A DNA stretch of 23,956 bases from the NCBI GenBank assembly GCA_964353405.1, contig CAYGWJ010000360.1:1-23956 (forward strand), given 5' to 3'. Each line of letters begins with the position of its first letter. Positions within the stretch are counted from its first letter, which is position 1. Below are positions 7,542-14,328 of this stretch, piece by piece. Origin of the DNA: JBGLNJ01 sp964353405. Lineage in GTDB: Bacteria; Chloroflexota; Anaerolineae; Fen-1058. The notes below the pieces were generated by a model that saw only the letters and a list, made by a program, of their open reading frames with translations, did not search any database and had not been told where the DNA came from. The position numbers and the translations under genes are program-made.

Positions 7542-8762
7542 CTATGTCTTTCCCGCCTTGATGTGTTCAGGCAACGCAAGTCCTTGGCGAGTGATGGAGC
7601 GGCGTTGTTTTTCCGCGACCAACTCTTGGAACAGTTGCTCGTACAGCTCGGCAGTGCGTGGCGTGCTGTACATCGCCTCGATCTCGCCACGCGGACGCAC
7701 GTACCGCTTGCGATTGTCCAGGATGCGAACGATGGCATCGGCCAATGCCCGGCTATCGCCAACCGGCACGACCTCGCCCATGCCGGTGCTCTGCGGCGGC
7801 ACGCGCACGCCGGGCAAATTGCTGGCGATGGACGGCGTGCCGCACAGCATCGCCTCCACCTGCACCAGCCCGAATGACTCGGTGCTATTGAGGCTGGGCA
7901 CCACGACCATGTCGCAGGCAGAAAAGAACACTGCCATCTCGCGCGGGTTGAGCACGCCCAGGAAGGTCCAGTGATCGCGGAAGCGCTCAAAGAGTGGCTG
8001 CAAGCGGCGGGCATAGTCTTCCTCGCCCAGCACATTTTGATATTGCCCCGCGTAAAGCACGCGCGCGTTGGGGTAACGCTCCAGCACACGCGGCAGAGCG
8101 TCCAACAAAACCTCGACGCCTTTCTCCGTCGCCAGTCGAGCCGCCATGCCGATGACGCCGCGTAGCGGGCCTTGCGCGCCCCAGCGCGCGCGAAAGGCGG
8201 CTACGTCCGCCGGATCCGGCGTGTCCATCTCTATCGGCGGGGGGATGATGCGCACCTTGTTCTGATAGTGAGACAGGTAAGCCGAGTGGCGGGCATAGTC
8301 TTGCGTGTACGAGACAATCACATCGGCCAGCGCGCCAGCGGCAAGGTTGGCTGTATCAATCACCGTGTTGACCACGCGGCTGAATATTCCCACCGGCAGG
8401 TGCAGGTCGCAGTGAAATGTGAGCGCCGTCGGCTTGCCGAACAGTCGCCCGCGCAATGCGATGCCGGCCGCGTCGAATTGCGGCAGATGCAGGCTGAGCA
8501 CATCGGCCCACAGGGTGAAGCGGTTGGCAAGGCAGCCAATGGTCGGCATGATGACGCCCTTGCTCACACGCAGCAACACTGGCGCGCGCACCACGCGCAC
8601 GCGGTCGAGCCGCTCGATGCGCGGGAGCTGACGGTCAAATTGCGAAGTAAGCACAGTGACGTGATGCCCGCGCGCGGCCAGCCCTCGCGCCAGCCGCTCG
8701 GCGTAAATCGTCAGCCCGCTGGTGTGCGGGCGGTAATACGTTAGCGCAATCAGTATGTTCAT
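7542..8762 (-). CDS. GT4-family glycosyltransferase (GT-B fold)
   Basis: A 406-residue soluble enzyme. The N-terminal Rossmann-like half begins with a parallel-strand core and GLTIYAERLARGLAARGHHVTVLT (positions 17-39), the acceptor-side signature of Glyco_transf_4. The C-terminal half contains the nucleotide-sugar binding region, including GMAARLATEKGVEVLLDAL (205-223) and the EX7E motif with E295 and E303 in ESFGLVQVE. It would transfer a sugar from a nucleotide donor on the cytoplasmic face, probably in the same pathway as the membrane GT39 enzymes that act outside. Its ATG directly abuts the stop of the flippase-like gene upstream, so the two are likely an operon. Confidence 0.92.
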   Translation of the reverse strand: MNILIALTYYRPHTSGLTIYAERLARGLAARGHHVTVLTSQFDRQLPRIERLDRVRVVRAPVLLRVSKGVIMPTIGCLANRFTLWADVLSLHLPQFDAAGIALRGRLFGKPTALTFHCDLHLPVGIFSRVVNTVIDTANLAAGALADVIVSYTQDYARHSAYLSHYQNKVRIIPPPIEMDTPDPADVAAFRARWGAQGPLRGVIGMAARLATEKGVEVLLDALPRVLERYPNARVLYAGQYQNVLGEEDYARRLQPLFERFRDHWTFLGVLNPREMAVFFSACDMVVVPSLNSTESFGLVQVEAMLCGTPSIASNLPGVRVPPQSTGMGEVVPVGDSRALADAIVRILDNRKRYVRPRGEIEAMYSTPRTAELYEQLFQELVAEKQRRSITRQGLALPEHIKAGKT

Positions 8763-9764
8763 CTAAGCCTTCTGCTCCACGCTTTCTGCTTTGGTGCTGA
8801 TGTCGCCAAGCGAGAGGCTGTAGCGCATCAAGGCGATCACGCCGACCACGTTGATGGCGAGGTACTCGAAAAAGTGCAGCGCCACTGTGTAGGCAAAAGC
8901 CTGACTGGCCGGGTATCCAAACGGAATGACCAGACTTTGGCGGCCAACGATTTCGAACACGCCCCAGTTGCCCGGCGTGGCCGGCACTGTCATTGCAAAA
9001 GCCTGGATACACATGACAAAGACGGGTGGGACAATGGATGCGTTAGGGACGAACGCGCGCAGGATGGCCCAAAAGGCGCCCGCCGTCCCGACCCAACTCA
9101 CCAGCGTCCAGCCCGTCACGATCAACGCGCCATGTGCCGAGCCGAGCGCGTCGAAGCCGCTCATCAGATTGCGCCAGCGCTCGATCCACTTGTCGGGCGA
9201 GAGGCGCACGCCAGGCGTGTGTGAAAGCACTGCCACCAGGATCCGCTCGGTCAACACGCGTTGGGTGAGGAGAAAGACGATGCCGAAAACTGCCACCAGT
9301 CCCAGCAGGCCAAAGATACGCACCCATCCTATCGCATCCGCCGGCAGTTGCATAAACGGGACGAGCAGCGCCAGTCCGAACACCACAGCCAGTACGTCAA
9401 AGATGCGTTCGACGACGACGGTAGATAACGCGCGAGGAAAACCAATGTGACAGCGCTGGTCTATGATGAGCGCGCGGGCCGGGTCGCCCACGCGTGCTGG
9501 CAGCACGTTGCTGATCAGGTAGCCCAGGTTCATGACCCAGAACGCGGTGATCGAGTCAACCCGATCTTGGCCAAGCAGCATCCGCCAGCGTTCCGAACGC
9601 CCGACGACCGACACGAAGTGGAAAACCAGCGCCGGAATCACCCACCAGTAATTTGCGCGCGCGAGTATAGCGCCGAGGTCGTTGAATGGGACGCCGCGAA
9701 ACGCCAGCCATAGGCCAATGACGCTGATCGCCGCGCCGATCCAGAATCGCAGTCGCTTTTTCAA
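8763..9764 (-). CDS. Lysylphosphatidylglycerol synthase TM-domain (UPF0104/AglD-like) membrane protein
   Basis: A 333-residue protein with about eight hydrophobic helices and the LPG_synthase_TM layout: an early RSERWRMLLG loop, LPARVGDPARALII near 95-108, and PGNWGVFEIVGRQSL near the C-terminus. Members without the catalytic GNAT-like domain are often found in glycosylation loci and are proposed lipid-linked intermediate transporters, which suits its position at the head of this cluster. I chose the TTG start at 9764 because AGAGG lies 6 nt upstream and the protein then begins MKKRLRFW just before the first helix. Transcription probably starts about 36 nt upstream. Flippase activity is an inference from context. 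Confidence 0.87.
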   Translation of the reverse strand: MKKRLRFWIGAAISVIGLWLAFRGVPFNDLGAILARANYWWVIPALVFHFVSVVGRSERWRMLLGQDRVDSITAFWVMNLGYLISNVLPARVGDPARALIIDQRCHIGFPRALSTVVVERIFDVLAVVFGLALLVPFMQLPADAIGWVRIFGLLGLVAVFGIVFLLTQRVLTERILVAVLSHTPGVRLSPDKWIERWRNLMSGFDALGSAHGALIVTGWTLVSWVGTAGAFWAILRAFVPNASIVPPVFVMCIQAFAMTVPATPGNWGVFEIVGRQSLVIPFGYPASQAFAYTVALHFFEYLAINVVGVIALMRYSLSLGDISTKAESVEQKA

Positions 9765-9806
9765 AAAGAGCCTCTGCTTTCAGATTCACTTGAAGACGTT
9801 TGGGCG

Positions 9807-9835
9807 ATTATAACACGCCGCACCTTGCCCGGCAA
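9807..9835 (-). promoter_or_regulatory. Extended -10 sigma-70-type promoter of the glycan operon
   Basis: Minus strand: TTGCCG (9830-9835), 17-nt spacer, TATAAT (9807-9812) preceded by TGT, an extended -10. It points at the flippase-like gene with a 5' leader of roughly 36 nt. Confidence 0.75.
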
Positions 9836-9885
9836 CGTGGCCACCGCCGCTCCGGTCGCGCCTGCTGGTGGTTGGCCTCGGATGA

Positions 9886-9913
9886 TTGACAAATCATCGT
9901 TTACGAGTAGAAT
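9886..9913 (+). promoter_or_regulatory. Sigma-70-type promoter of the pyrE operon
   Basis: Plus strand: perfect TTGACA (9886-9891), 16-nt spacer, TAGAAT (9908-9913). Start of transcription is expected near 9920, giving a leader of about 255 nt before pyrE. It is divergent from the glycan promoter, 50 bp apart. Confidence 0.75.
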
Positions 9914-9931
9914 CTTGATGGAGGTGCGGCA

Positions 9932-10177
9932 TTGAATGTAAAGCTGGCGCCCGTTCGGAAAAATCGTTGGGCGAAGGATATCTCCTCGCAGCCGCTCGCT
10001 GGGTGTGACCTTTGGGTGAAACATTGTCCAAAGGTTTTTTGTTTTGAGTCTTACGATTCTATACACTTGTCGGTAGGAAAGGATCACGAGTTGAGGACGC
10101 TGGCAAGGCCTGCAAGGTCTGGATATCCAGGCTGCTTTGCCCATGCGGCGGGCAGCCCAAACCTGGAGGAGAAATGA
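9932..10177 (+). CDS. Possible 81-codon leader ORF coupled to pyrE
   Basis: A TTG at 9932 has GGAGGT at 9920-9925, a good 6-nt spacing. The frame stays open for 81 codons and its TGA overlaps the pyrE ATG (ATGA). The product has no recognisable domain and its composition differs from the neighbouring proteins (scattered Cys, Trp, Phe), so it may be a regulatory leader peptide and not a functional protein. The intrinsic terminator at 10008-10045 lies within it, an arrangement like the pyrL leader of enterobacterial pyrBI. The ribosome binding site would lie almost at the 5' end of the transcript. It could equally be a chance open frame. Confidence 0.3.
   Translation: MNVKLAPVRKNRWAKDISSQPLAGCDLWVKHCPKVFCFESYDSIHLSVGKDHELRTLARPARSGYPGCFAHAAGSPNLEEK
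10008..10045 (+). terminator. Intrinsic terminator in the pyrE leader (putative attenuator)
   Basis: ACCTTTGG (10008-10015) pairs perfectly with CCAAAGGT (10028-10035) around a 12-nt loop, followed by TTTTTGTTTT. It lies about 90 nt after the predicted start of transcription and 129 nt before pyrE, with no gene between, so it should act as a regulated attenuator. A competing 6-bp pairing with CGAAGG upstream (around 9973-9978) is possible. Confidence 0.7.
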
Positions 10178-10803
10178 GTAAAAAGCCGATCAAGAAAATC
10201 GAGTCTGCCGAAATCGAGGAATTGTCGCTGGCCTTGCACGAGGCCGGGTGCGTGCAGTTCGGTCAGTTCAAGCTGAGGTCCGGCTTGCTCAGTCCGATCT
10301 ATATGGACCTGCGCTTGCTCGTCTCAAATCCACGCCTGCTGCGGCGTATGAGCGACATGCTCGCCCAGCGCGCGCAGATTTTAGAGTTCGATGTGCTGGC
10401 AGCGATTCCCTACGCGGCTCTGCCAATGGGCGTGGTCATGTCGTTGACGCTGGACGTGCCGCTCATCTATCCCCGCAAGGAAGTCAAAAACTATGGCGCC
10501 GAGCGCAGCGTCGAGGGCGCGTTTCATCCCGGCCAGACCGCTTTGCTCATTGACGACCTCATCACCAAAGGCCAGAGCAAGCTGGAAGCGATTGCGCTTC
10601 TGGAAGAGGCTGGACTGGTAGTGAAAGACATCCTGGTGTTGGTGGATCGCGAGCAGGGCGGCGTGGAGGGATTGGACGCGCGCGGTTACACCGTTCATTC
10701 TGTGCTGACCCTGGGCCGGATGCTCGATGCGCTGGTGAGCATGGGCAAGCTTGCCACGGCCCGGCGAGATGAGGTCAAGCTGTGGTTGATGGAAAACCGT
10801 TGA
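10174..10803 (+). CDS. pyrE: Orotate phosphoribosyltransferase
   Basis: Transfers phosphoribose from PRPP to orotate to make OMP, step five of de novo UMP synthesis, in the cytoplasm. The 209-residue length is normal. Visible elements are the substrate segment FKLRSGLLSPIYMDLR (32-47), the catalytic-loop region RKEVKNYG (101-108), and the PRPP-binding motif ALLIDDLITKGQSK (123-136). This last is a variant of the usual VEDLITTGGS, with K-G-Q-S in the phosphate loop. GGAGG lies 6 nt before the ATG. It heads a four-gene plus-strand cluster ending with pyrC, and a long attenuator-like leader precedes it. Downstream genes of the pathway other than pyrC are not in the window. Confidence 0.93.
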   Translation: MSKKPIKKIESAEIEELSLALHEAGCVQFGQFKLRSGLLSPIYMDLRLLVSNPRLLRRMSDMLAQRAQILEFDVLAAIPYAALPMGVVMSLTLDVPLIYPRKEVKNYGAERSVEGAFHPGQTALLIDDLITKGQSKLEAIALLEEAGLVVKDILVLVDREQGGVEGLDARGYTVHSVLTLGRMLDALVSMGKLATARRDEVKLWLMENR

Positions 10804-10879
10804 CGGAAGACAGATTCTGCCGTTTGGGTGTAAAATTGGCCCGTTCATCAGCCTGCTTTTATCGGGTGGAGAGCGTGGT

Positions 10880-11845
10880 GTGTTGAGACGAATTGTGGTG
10901 ACCTTGATTTTGGTCGGCTCGCTGCTTGGCCCGCTGGCCGCGAGGGCGGACAGTCCGATCGTTTACGTCGTCCAGCCGGGCGACAACTTGTTTCGCATCG
11001 GCCTGCGCTTTGGACTCACACCACAGCAGGTTGCGTCGGCGAACAACCTTAGCAGCGTCTCGCAGATTGCGGTTGGCCAGCGGCTCGTCATCCCCGCGCC
11101 CGGCGCAGCGAGCGCGCCGGCCTACTCGGCCGCTTCAACCGCGCAATCGTATCACGTTGTCGGCGTGGGCGACAACTTGTATCGCATTGCATTGCGCTAC
11201 GGGGTGAGCGTCCAGTCGCTCGCCGCGGCCAACAGCATCCACAACTATAACCAAGTGTACGTCGGCCAACGCTTGGTCATTCCAGGCCGTACCGCATCGG
11301 CGCCAGCGGACAAGTCGGTGCTCTTAAAAGTGCCGGTGCTGGCTCAAGAGCACAGCCTGACGTGCGAGGCCGCCGCCGCTCGCATGGTGGCCGCGTACCT
11401 GGGCAAGACGGCCACCGAAGTGTGGCTTCAGGCGCAGCTTGGCACACATGAAAATCCGCACAAGGGCTTTCGCGGCGATGGCGATGCCCCGTTCGGCGGC
11501 ATCGCTAACTATGGTGTGTATGCCGAGCCGCTTGCCCAGGCGTTCCGCGCACTCGGATTGGGCGCGGAGGTTCGCTACGGTGTGAGCTACGCCGACCTGC
11601 GCGCCGCGCTCGATAACGGCCAACCCGTCATTGTGTGGCTGTCGCAGTTTGCCGCGCCGGGTTATTACGATCAGCCGGGGGGCTTTCGCCTGGTGCCGGG
11701 TGAGCACAGCTATGTCGTCGTCGGTTACGATGCCAATGGCTATTGGGTCAACGACCCACTCAACGGCGGGCGACAGTTCCGCGTCCGCGCGATCCCGCAC
11801 TGGGAATTGTTCAACAACATGGCGCTGTTTGCCAGCCAGGGCTGA
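10880..11845 (+). CDS. Secreted protein with two LysM domains and a C39-like cysteine peptidase domain
   Basis: A GTG start at 10880 has GGAGAG 6 nt upstream. The 321-residue product opens with a signal peptide (cleavage expected after ARA, residue 23). Two LysM repeats follow at about 28-73 and 90-136, each with the GDNL-RI-LR-G pattern, which bind peptidoglycan or other GlcNAc polymers. A Peptidase_C39_2-like domain covers about 147-315, with C162 in SLTCEAAAARM and H276 and D292 in HSYVVVGYDANGYWVNDP as the likely catalytic triad positions. It should be cell-wall-associated and act as a peptidase or amidase-like hydrolase; the substrate is unknown. It lies 76 bp after pyrE and 3 bp before the cyclo-ligase gene, so it shares a metabolic operon. 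Confidence 0.88.
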   Translation: MLRRIVVTLILVGSLLGPLAARADSPIVYVVQPGDNLFRIGLRFGLTPQQVASANNLSSVSQIAVGQRLVIPAPGAASAPAYSAASTAQSYHVVGVGDNLYRIALRYGVSVQSLAAANSIHNYNQVYVGQRLVIPGRTASAPADKSVLLKVPVLAQEHSLTCEAAAARMVAAYLGKTATEVWLQAQLGTHENPHKGFRGDGDAPFGGIANYGVYAEPLAQAFRALGLGAEVRYGVSYADLRAALDNGQPVIVWLSQFAAPGYYDQPGGFRLVPGEHSYVVVGYDANGYWVNDPLNGGRQFRVRAIPHWELFNNMALFASQG

Positions 11846-11848
11846 TGG

Positions 11849-12409
11849 ATGGACAAGTCTGTTCTTCGCGCCCATTGCCGCGCGTTGCGTGACGCGATGA
11901 CGGCTAAAGCCGTCGCTTCGGTCAGCGAGCATATCTGTGCGCGCCTGGTTGAATGGCCCATACTTCAACAGGCCCAGACCGTGATGGCTTATATGGCATT
12001 TGGGAATGAGGTCAGCCTCTTGCCGTTGATGAACCAATCCCGCGACAAGCGCTGGGTTATCCCGCGGACAGAGGCTCGCCCGGAGCCGCACTTGATCCTT
12101 CACCTGTATGACCCGGCGCGGCTGGTGCGGCATCGCTTTGGGATGTTAGAGCCGGTCGTCAGTCTGCCGGTGATTGAGCCGGGCGAGCTTGACCTGGTGC
12201 TGGTGCCAGGCCTTGCCTTTGACCGGCGCGGTTATCGGTTGGGCTTTGGCGGCGGATTCTATGATCGTTTCTTGCCTCACGTCACGGCGGGCAAAGTCGG
12301 CATTGTCGCTAAAGTGCTCGTGGTGGAGCATGTTCCCGACGACCGCTTCGATCAGCGTGTGGATTACGTGGCATCCGAGTCCGGCATCTCGACGACGATC
12401 TATGACTAA
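11849..12409 (+). CDS. 5-formyltetrahydrofolate cyclo-ligase
   Basis: ATP-dependent conversion of 5-formyl-THF to 5,10-methenyl-THF in the cytoplasm, returning a storage folate to one-carbon metabolism. At 186 residues it matches the family. The N-terminus has KSVLRAHCRALRDAM, the usual K-x2-R-x6-R nucleotide-binding helix. The diagnostic C-terminal motif DRRGYRLGFGGGFYDRFL is present at about 126-143. The start codon is 3 bp after the stop of the LysM/C39 gene, which implies co-translation. Its place between pyrE and pyrC ties folate and nucleotide metabolism together. The function is secure; the symbol used for this family varies (fau/ygfA), so none is given. Confidence 0.93.
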   Translation: MDKSVLRAHCRALRDAMTAKAVASVSEHICARLVEWPILQQAQTVMAYMAFGNEVSLLPLMNQSRDKRWVIPRTEARPEPHLILHLYDPARLVRHRFGMLEPVVSLPVIEPGELDLVLVPGLAFDRRGYRLGFGGGFYDRFLPHVTAGKVGIVAKVLVVEHVPDDRFDQRVDYVASESGISTTIYD

Positions 12410-12439
12410 CGTCTCACTATTTGTTTTTGGGCAACCACT

Positions 12440-13714
12440 ATGCTACTGATTCGAAACGCAATCGTTGTCGGCCCGAGGGGGCCGGAAAAGTCTGACATTT
12501 TCATCGTCAAAGATCGCATTGTCCAAGTCGCGCCAGAGTTGACACAGCCTTCAGGCGTCGTCACCGTCGAAGCGAATGGGCATCTGGCCTTGCCCGGTCT
12601 GGTGGACATTCACGTTCACCTGCGCGAGCCGGGCGGCGAATACAAAGAAGACTCTTATTCCGGCACACAGGCCGCGCTGGCGGGCGGCGTGACGACCGTG
12701 CTGGGGATGCCCAACACCACGCCACCCATCACCGACGAGGCCGTGCTGCAGACCACGCTCGGCCTGGCCGCGAAAAAAGCTGTGTGCGACTATGGCCTGT
12801 ATCTCGGCGCGACGCGGGACAATGTCACGACCGCGCCGCGCATTCGAGACGCCGTCGGGCTAAAGCTGTATATGGGGCCAGGCGATGGCAGATTGTTGCT
12901 GAGCCGCTTTGAGGATCAGTACGCGCATCTGAAAGCGTACCCGTCTGACCGCGTCCTCGCCGTCCACGCCGAAAATGCAGAGGCCGTGCATTACTTTGCC
13001 CGGCAGGGACAGCATCGCCCGCCGCTGTGCGCCGCGCTCGAAACCGCTCGCGCCATCTGGATGGCTCAATCGGTCGAGCGCCCGATTCATATCTGTAACC
13101 TATCCACAGGCCAAGAGATCCAGATGGTCAAAGAAGCCAAGGAGCGCGGCGAGCGGGTAACGTGTGAGGTGACACCGCACCACCTGCTTCTCTCATCCGA
13201 GATCGAGCAGCACCTGGGGACGCTCGGCCACATCATCCCGCCACTGCGCCGCGCCGAGGATGTGGCCGCGCTGTGGGACAATCTCAAATATGTAGATGTG
13301 ATCACCAGTGATCATTCGCCGCACACACTGGGTGAAAAGAACAGCCCTGACCCGCTTCCCGGTGTGCCCGGCTTGGAGACGATGCTGCCGCTGCTTTTGA
13401 CGACGGTCCGGCAGCAATTACTGAGCCTGACCGATCTGGTGCGGCTCACCGCGACTGGCCCGGCCAAGCTGTTTGGCCTGGAGCGCAAGGGCCGCCTGGC
13501 GCCCGGCTACGATGCGGACATTGTGCTGGTGGACCTGGAAGCTCAATGGACGATTTCGGGCAAGAATTTACTGACCCGCTGCGGGTGGACGCCGTTCGAG
13601 GGTTGGCGCACGTGGGGCAAGGTCGAGCGCGTCTATTTGCGCGGCAAGCTGGCTTATGCCGATGGCAAGGTGGTGGCCAAGCCCGGCAGCGGGCGTCAGG
13701 TGCGGCAGGTCTAG
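12440..13714 (+). CDS. pyrC: Dihydroorotase, type I (amidohydrolase family)
   Basis: Reversibly cyclises carbamoyl-aspartate to dihydroorotate, the third step of UMP synthesis. The 424-residue length and the motif LVDIHVHLREPGGEYKED (55-71) with metal ligands H58 and H60 identify the long, PyrC type I/allantoinase-like class. GLKLYMG contains the lysine expected to be carbamylated and bridge two zincs, later histidines lie in TCEVTPHHLLL and around HIIPPLR, and TSDHSPHTLGEKN holds the catalytic Asp. A C-terminal GYDADIVLVDL completes the amidohydrolase beta-sandwich. No obvious Shine-Dalgarno precedes the ATG, 30 bp after the cyclo-ligase stop. It ends 5 bp from the convergent DUF421 gene. 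Confidence 0.94.
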   Translation: MLLIRNAIVVGPRGPEKSDIFIVKDRIVQVAPELTQPSGVVTVEANGHLALPGLVDIHVHLREPGGEYKEDSYSGTQAALAGGVTTVLGMPNTTPPITDEAVLQTTLGLAAKKAVCDYGLYLGATRDNVTTAPRIRDAVGLKLYMGPGDGRLLLSRFEDQYAHLKAYPSDRVLAVHAENAEAVHYFARQGQHRPPLCAALETARAIWMAQSVERPIHICNLSTGQEIQMVKEAKERGERVTCEVTPHHLLLSSEIEQHLGTLGHIIPPLRRAEDVAALWDNLKYVDVITSDHSPHTLGEKNSPDPLPGVPGLETMLPLLLTTVRQQLLSLTDLVRLTATGPAKLFGLERKGRLAPGYDADIVLVDLEAQWTISGKNLLTRCGWTPFEGWRTWGKVERVYLRGKLAYADGKVVAKPGSGRQVRQV

Positions 13715-13719
13715 TTTTC

Positions 13720-14304
13720 TTAGGCGGCCTTTTCCTGAGCCGCGCGCAAGGCGACCAGATCGCGCGCGATCTGGTCGAGGCGTGTGACGATCTCTTGATA
13801 GCGGATGGCCTCATCCCGAGGCTCTTGGCCGATGAATGAAATGGCGCCGCCCGGCTCGAGCACGGCACGCCGGATTTCCGCCAGCGACTCGAATCCCTGC
13901 TTGTGAGCGGCCATCTCTAGCTCCGCTAGCGTAATCACTTCATTCTTCAAGTGATCGGTATTGATCTGGCCGTTCTCGATGAGCACGTCCTCGTCACCTT
14001 CTACAATCTTTTCGATCTTTTGGTGCCCATAGAGCAGCCGCACCACAAAATAGTTGATCACCAGCAGCGTCGCCGCGCCGACGATACCGCCGGTGACCGA
14101 GGTGTCGTTGCCGATGATGGCATTCTGCACGGTGTTGGAAAGCGTCAGCAGCACGACCAGGTCGAAGGGGTTGAGCTGCGCCAGCTCGCGTTTGCCTGCC
14201 AGTCTCAGGCCGATCACAAGGAAGGCATACACGATGGCTGGCCGCAGCATCTTTTCCAGCACCGGCGCTCCCAGCACAAACATGTTGCTCAAGAGCTGAT
14301 CCAT
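13720..14304 (-). CDS. YetF/DUF421-family membrane protein
   Basis: A 194-residue protein with three N-terminal hydrophobic helices (about 19-37, 46-64, 70-92), then a small soluble domain. The motif RLAGKRELAQLNPFDLVVLLTLSN (34-57) is the signature of the DUF421/YetF family. LIENGQINTDHLKNEVIT matches the cytoplasmic DUF421 domain (R/G-x-hN-L-x4-hs pattern). Residues 160-194 add a Glu/Arg-rich, probably coiled-coil tail. The family's role is not firmly known; some members affect envelope stress or germination in Bacillus. GGAGG precedes the ATG. It follows the MFS gene by 24 bp and is probably transcribed with it. Confidence 0.88.
   Translation of the reverse strand: MDQLLSNMFVLGAPVLEKMLRPAIVYAFLVIGLRLAGKRELAQLNPFDLVVLLTLSNTVQNAIIGNDTSVTGGIVGAATLLVINYFVVRLLYGHQKIEKIVEGDEDVLIENGQINTDHLKNEVITLAELEMAAHKQGFESLAEIRRAVLEPGGAISFIGQEPRDEAIRYQEIVTRLDQIARDLVALRAAQEKAA
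13752..13777. repeat. 26-bp perfect palindrome
   Basis: CGACCAGATCGCG is followed directly by its reverse complement CGCGATCTGGTCG. It sits in the last codons of the DUF421 gene (encoding LDQIARDLV), about 40 bp from the convergent pyrC stop. No T-tract follows on either strand. Confidence 0.8.
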
Positions 14305-14328
14305 TTTTCCTCCTGATCGGCGTTTACG

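Noticed and set aside
10039..10065. Second promoter for pyrE just after the attenuator (TTGTTT and TATACA)
   Set aside because: The spacing is 15 nt with that -35, or 18 nt with a poorer TTTTTG; the T-rich -35 is simply the terminator tail.
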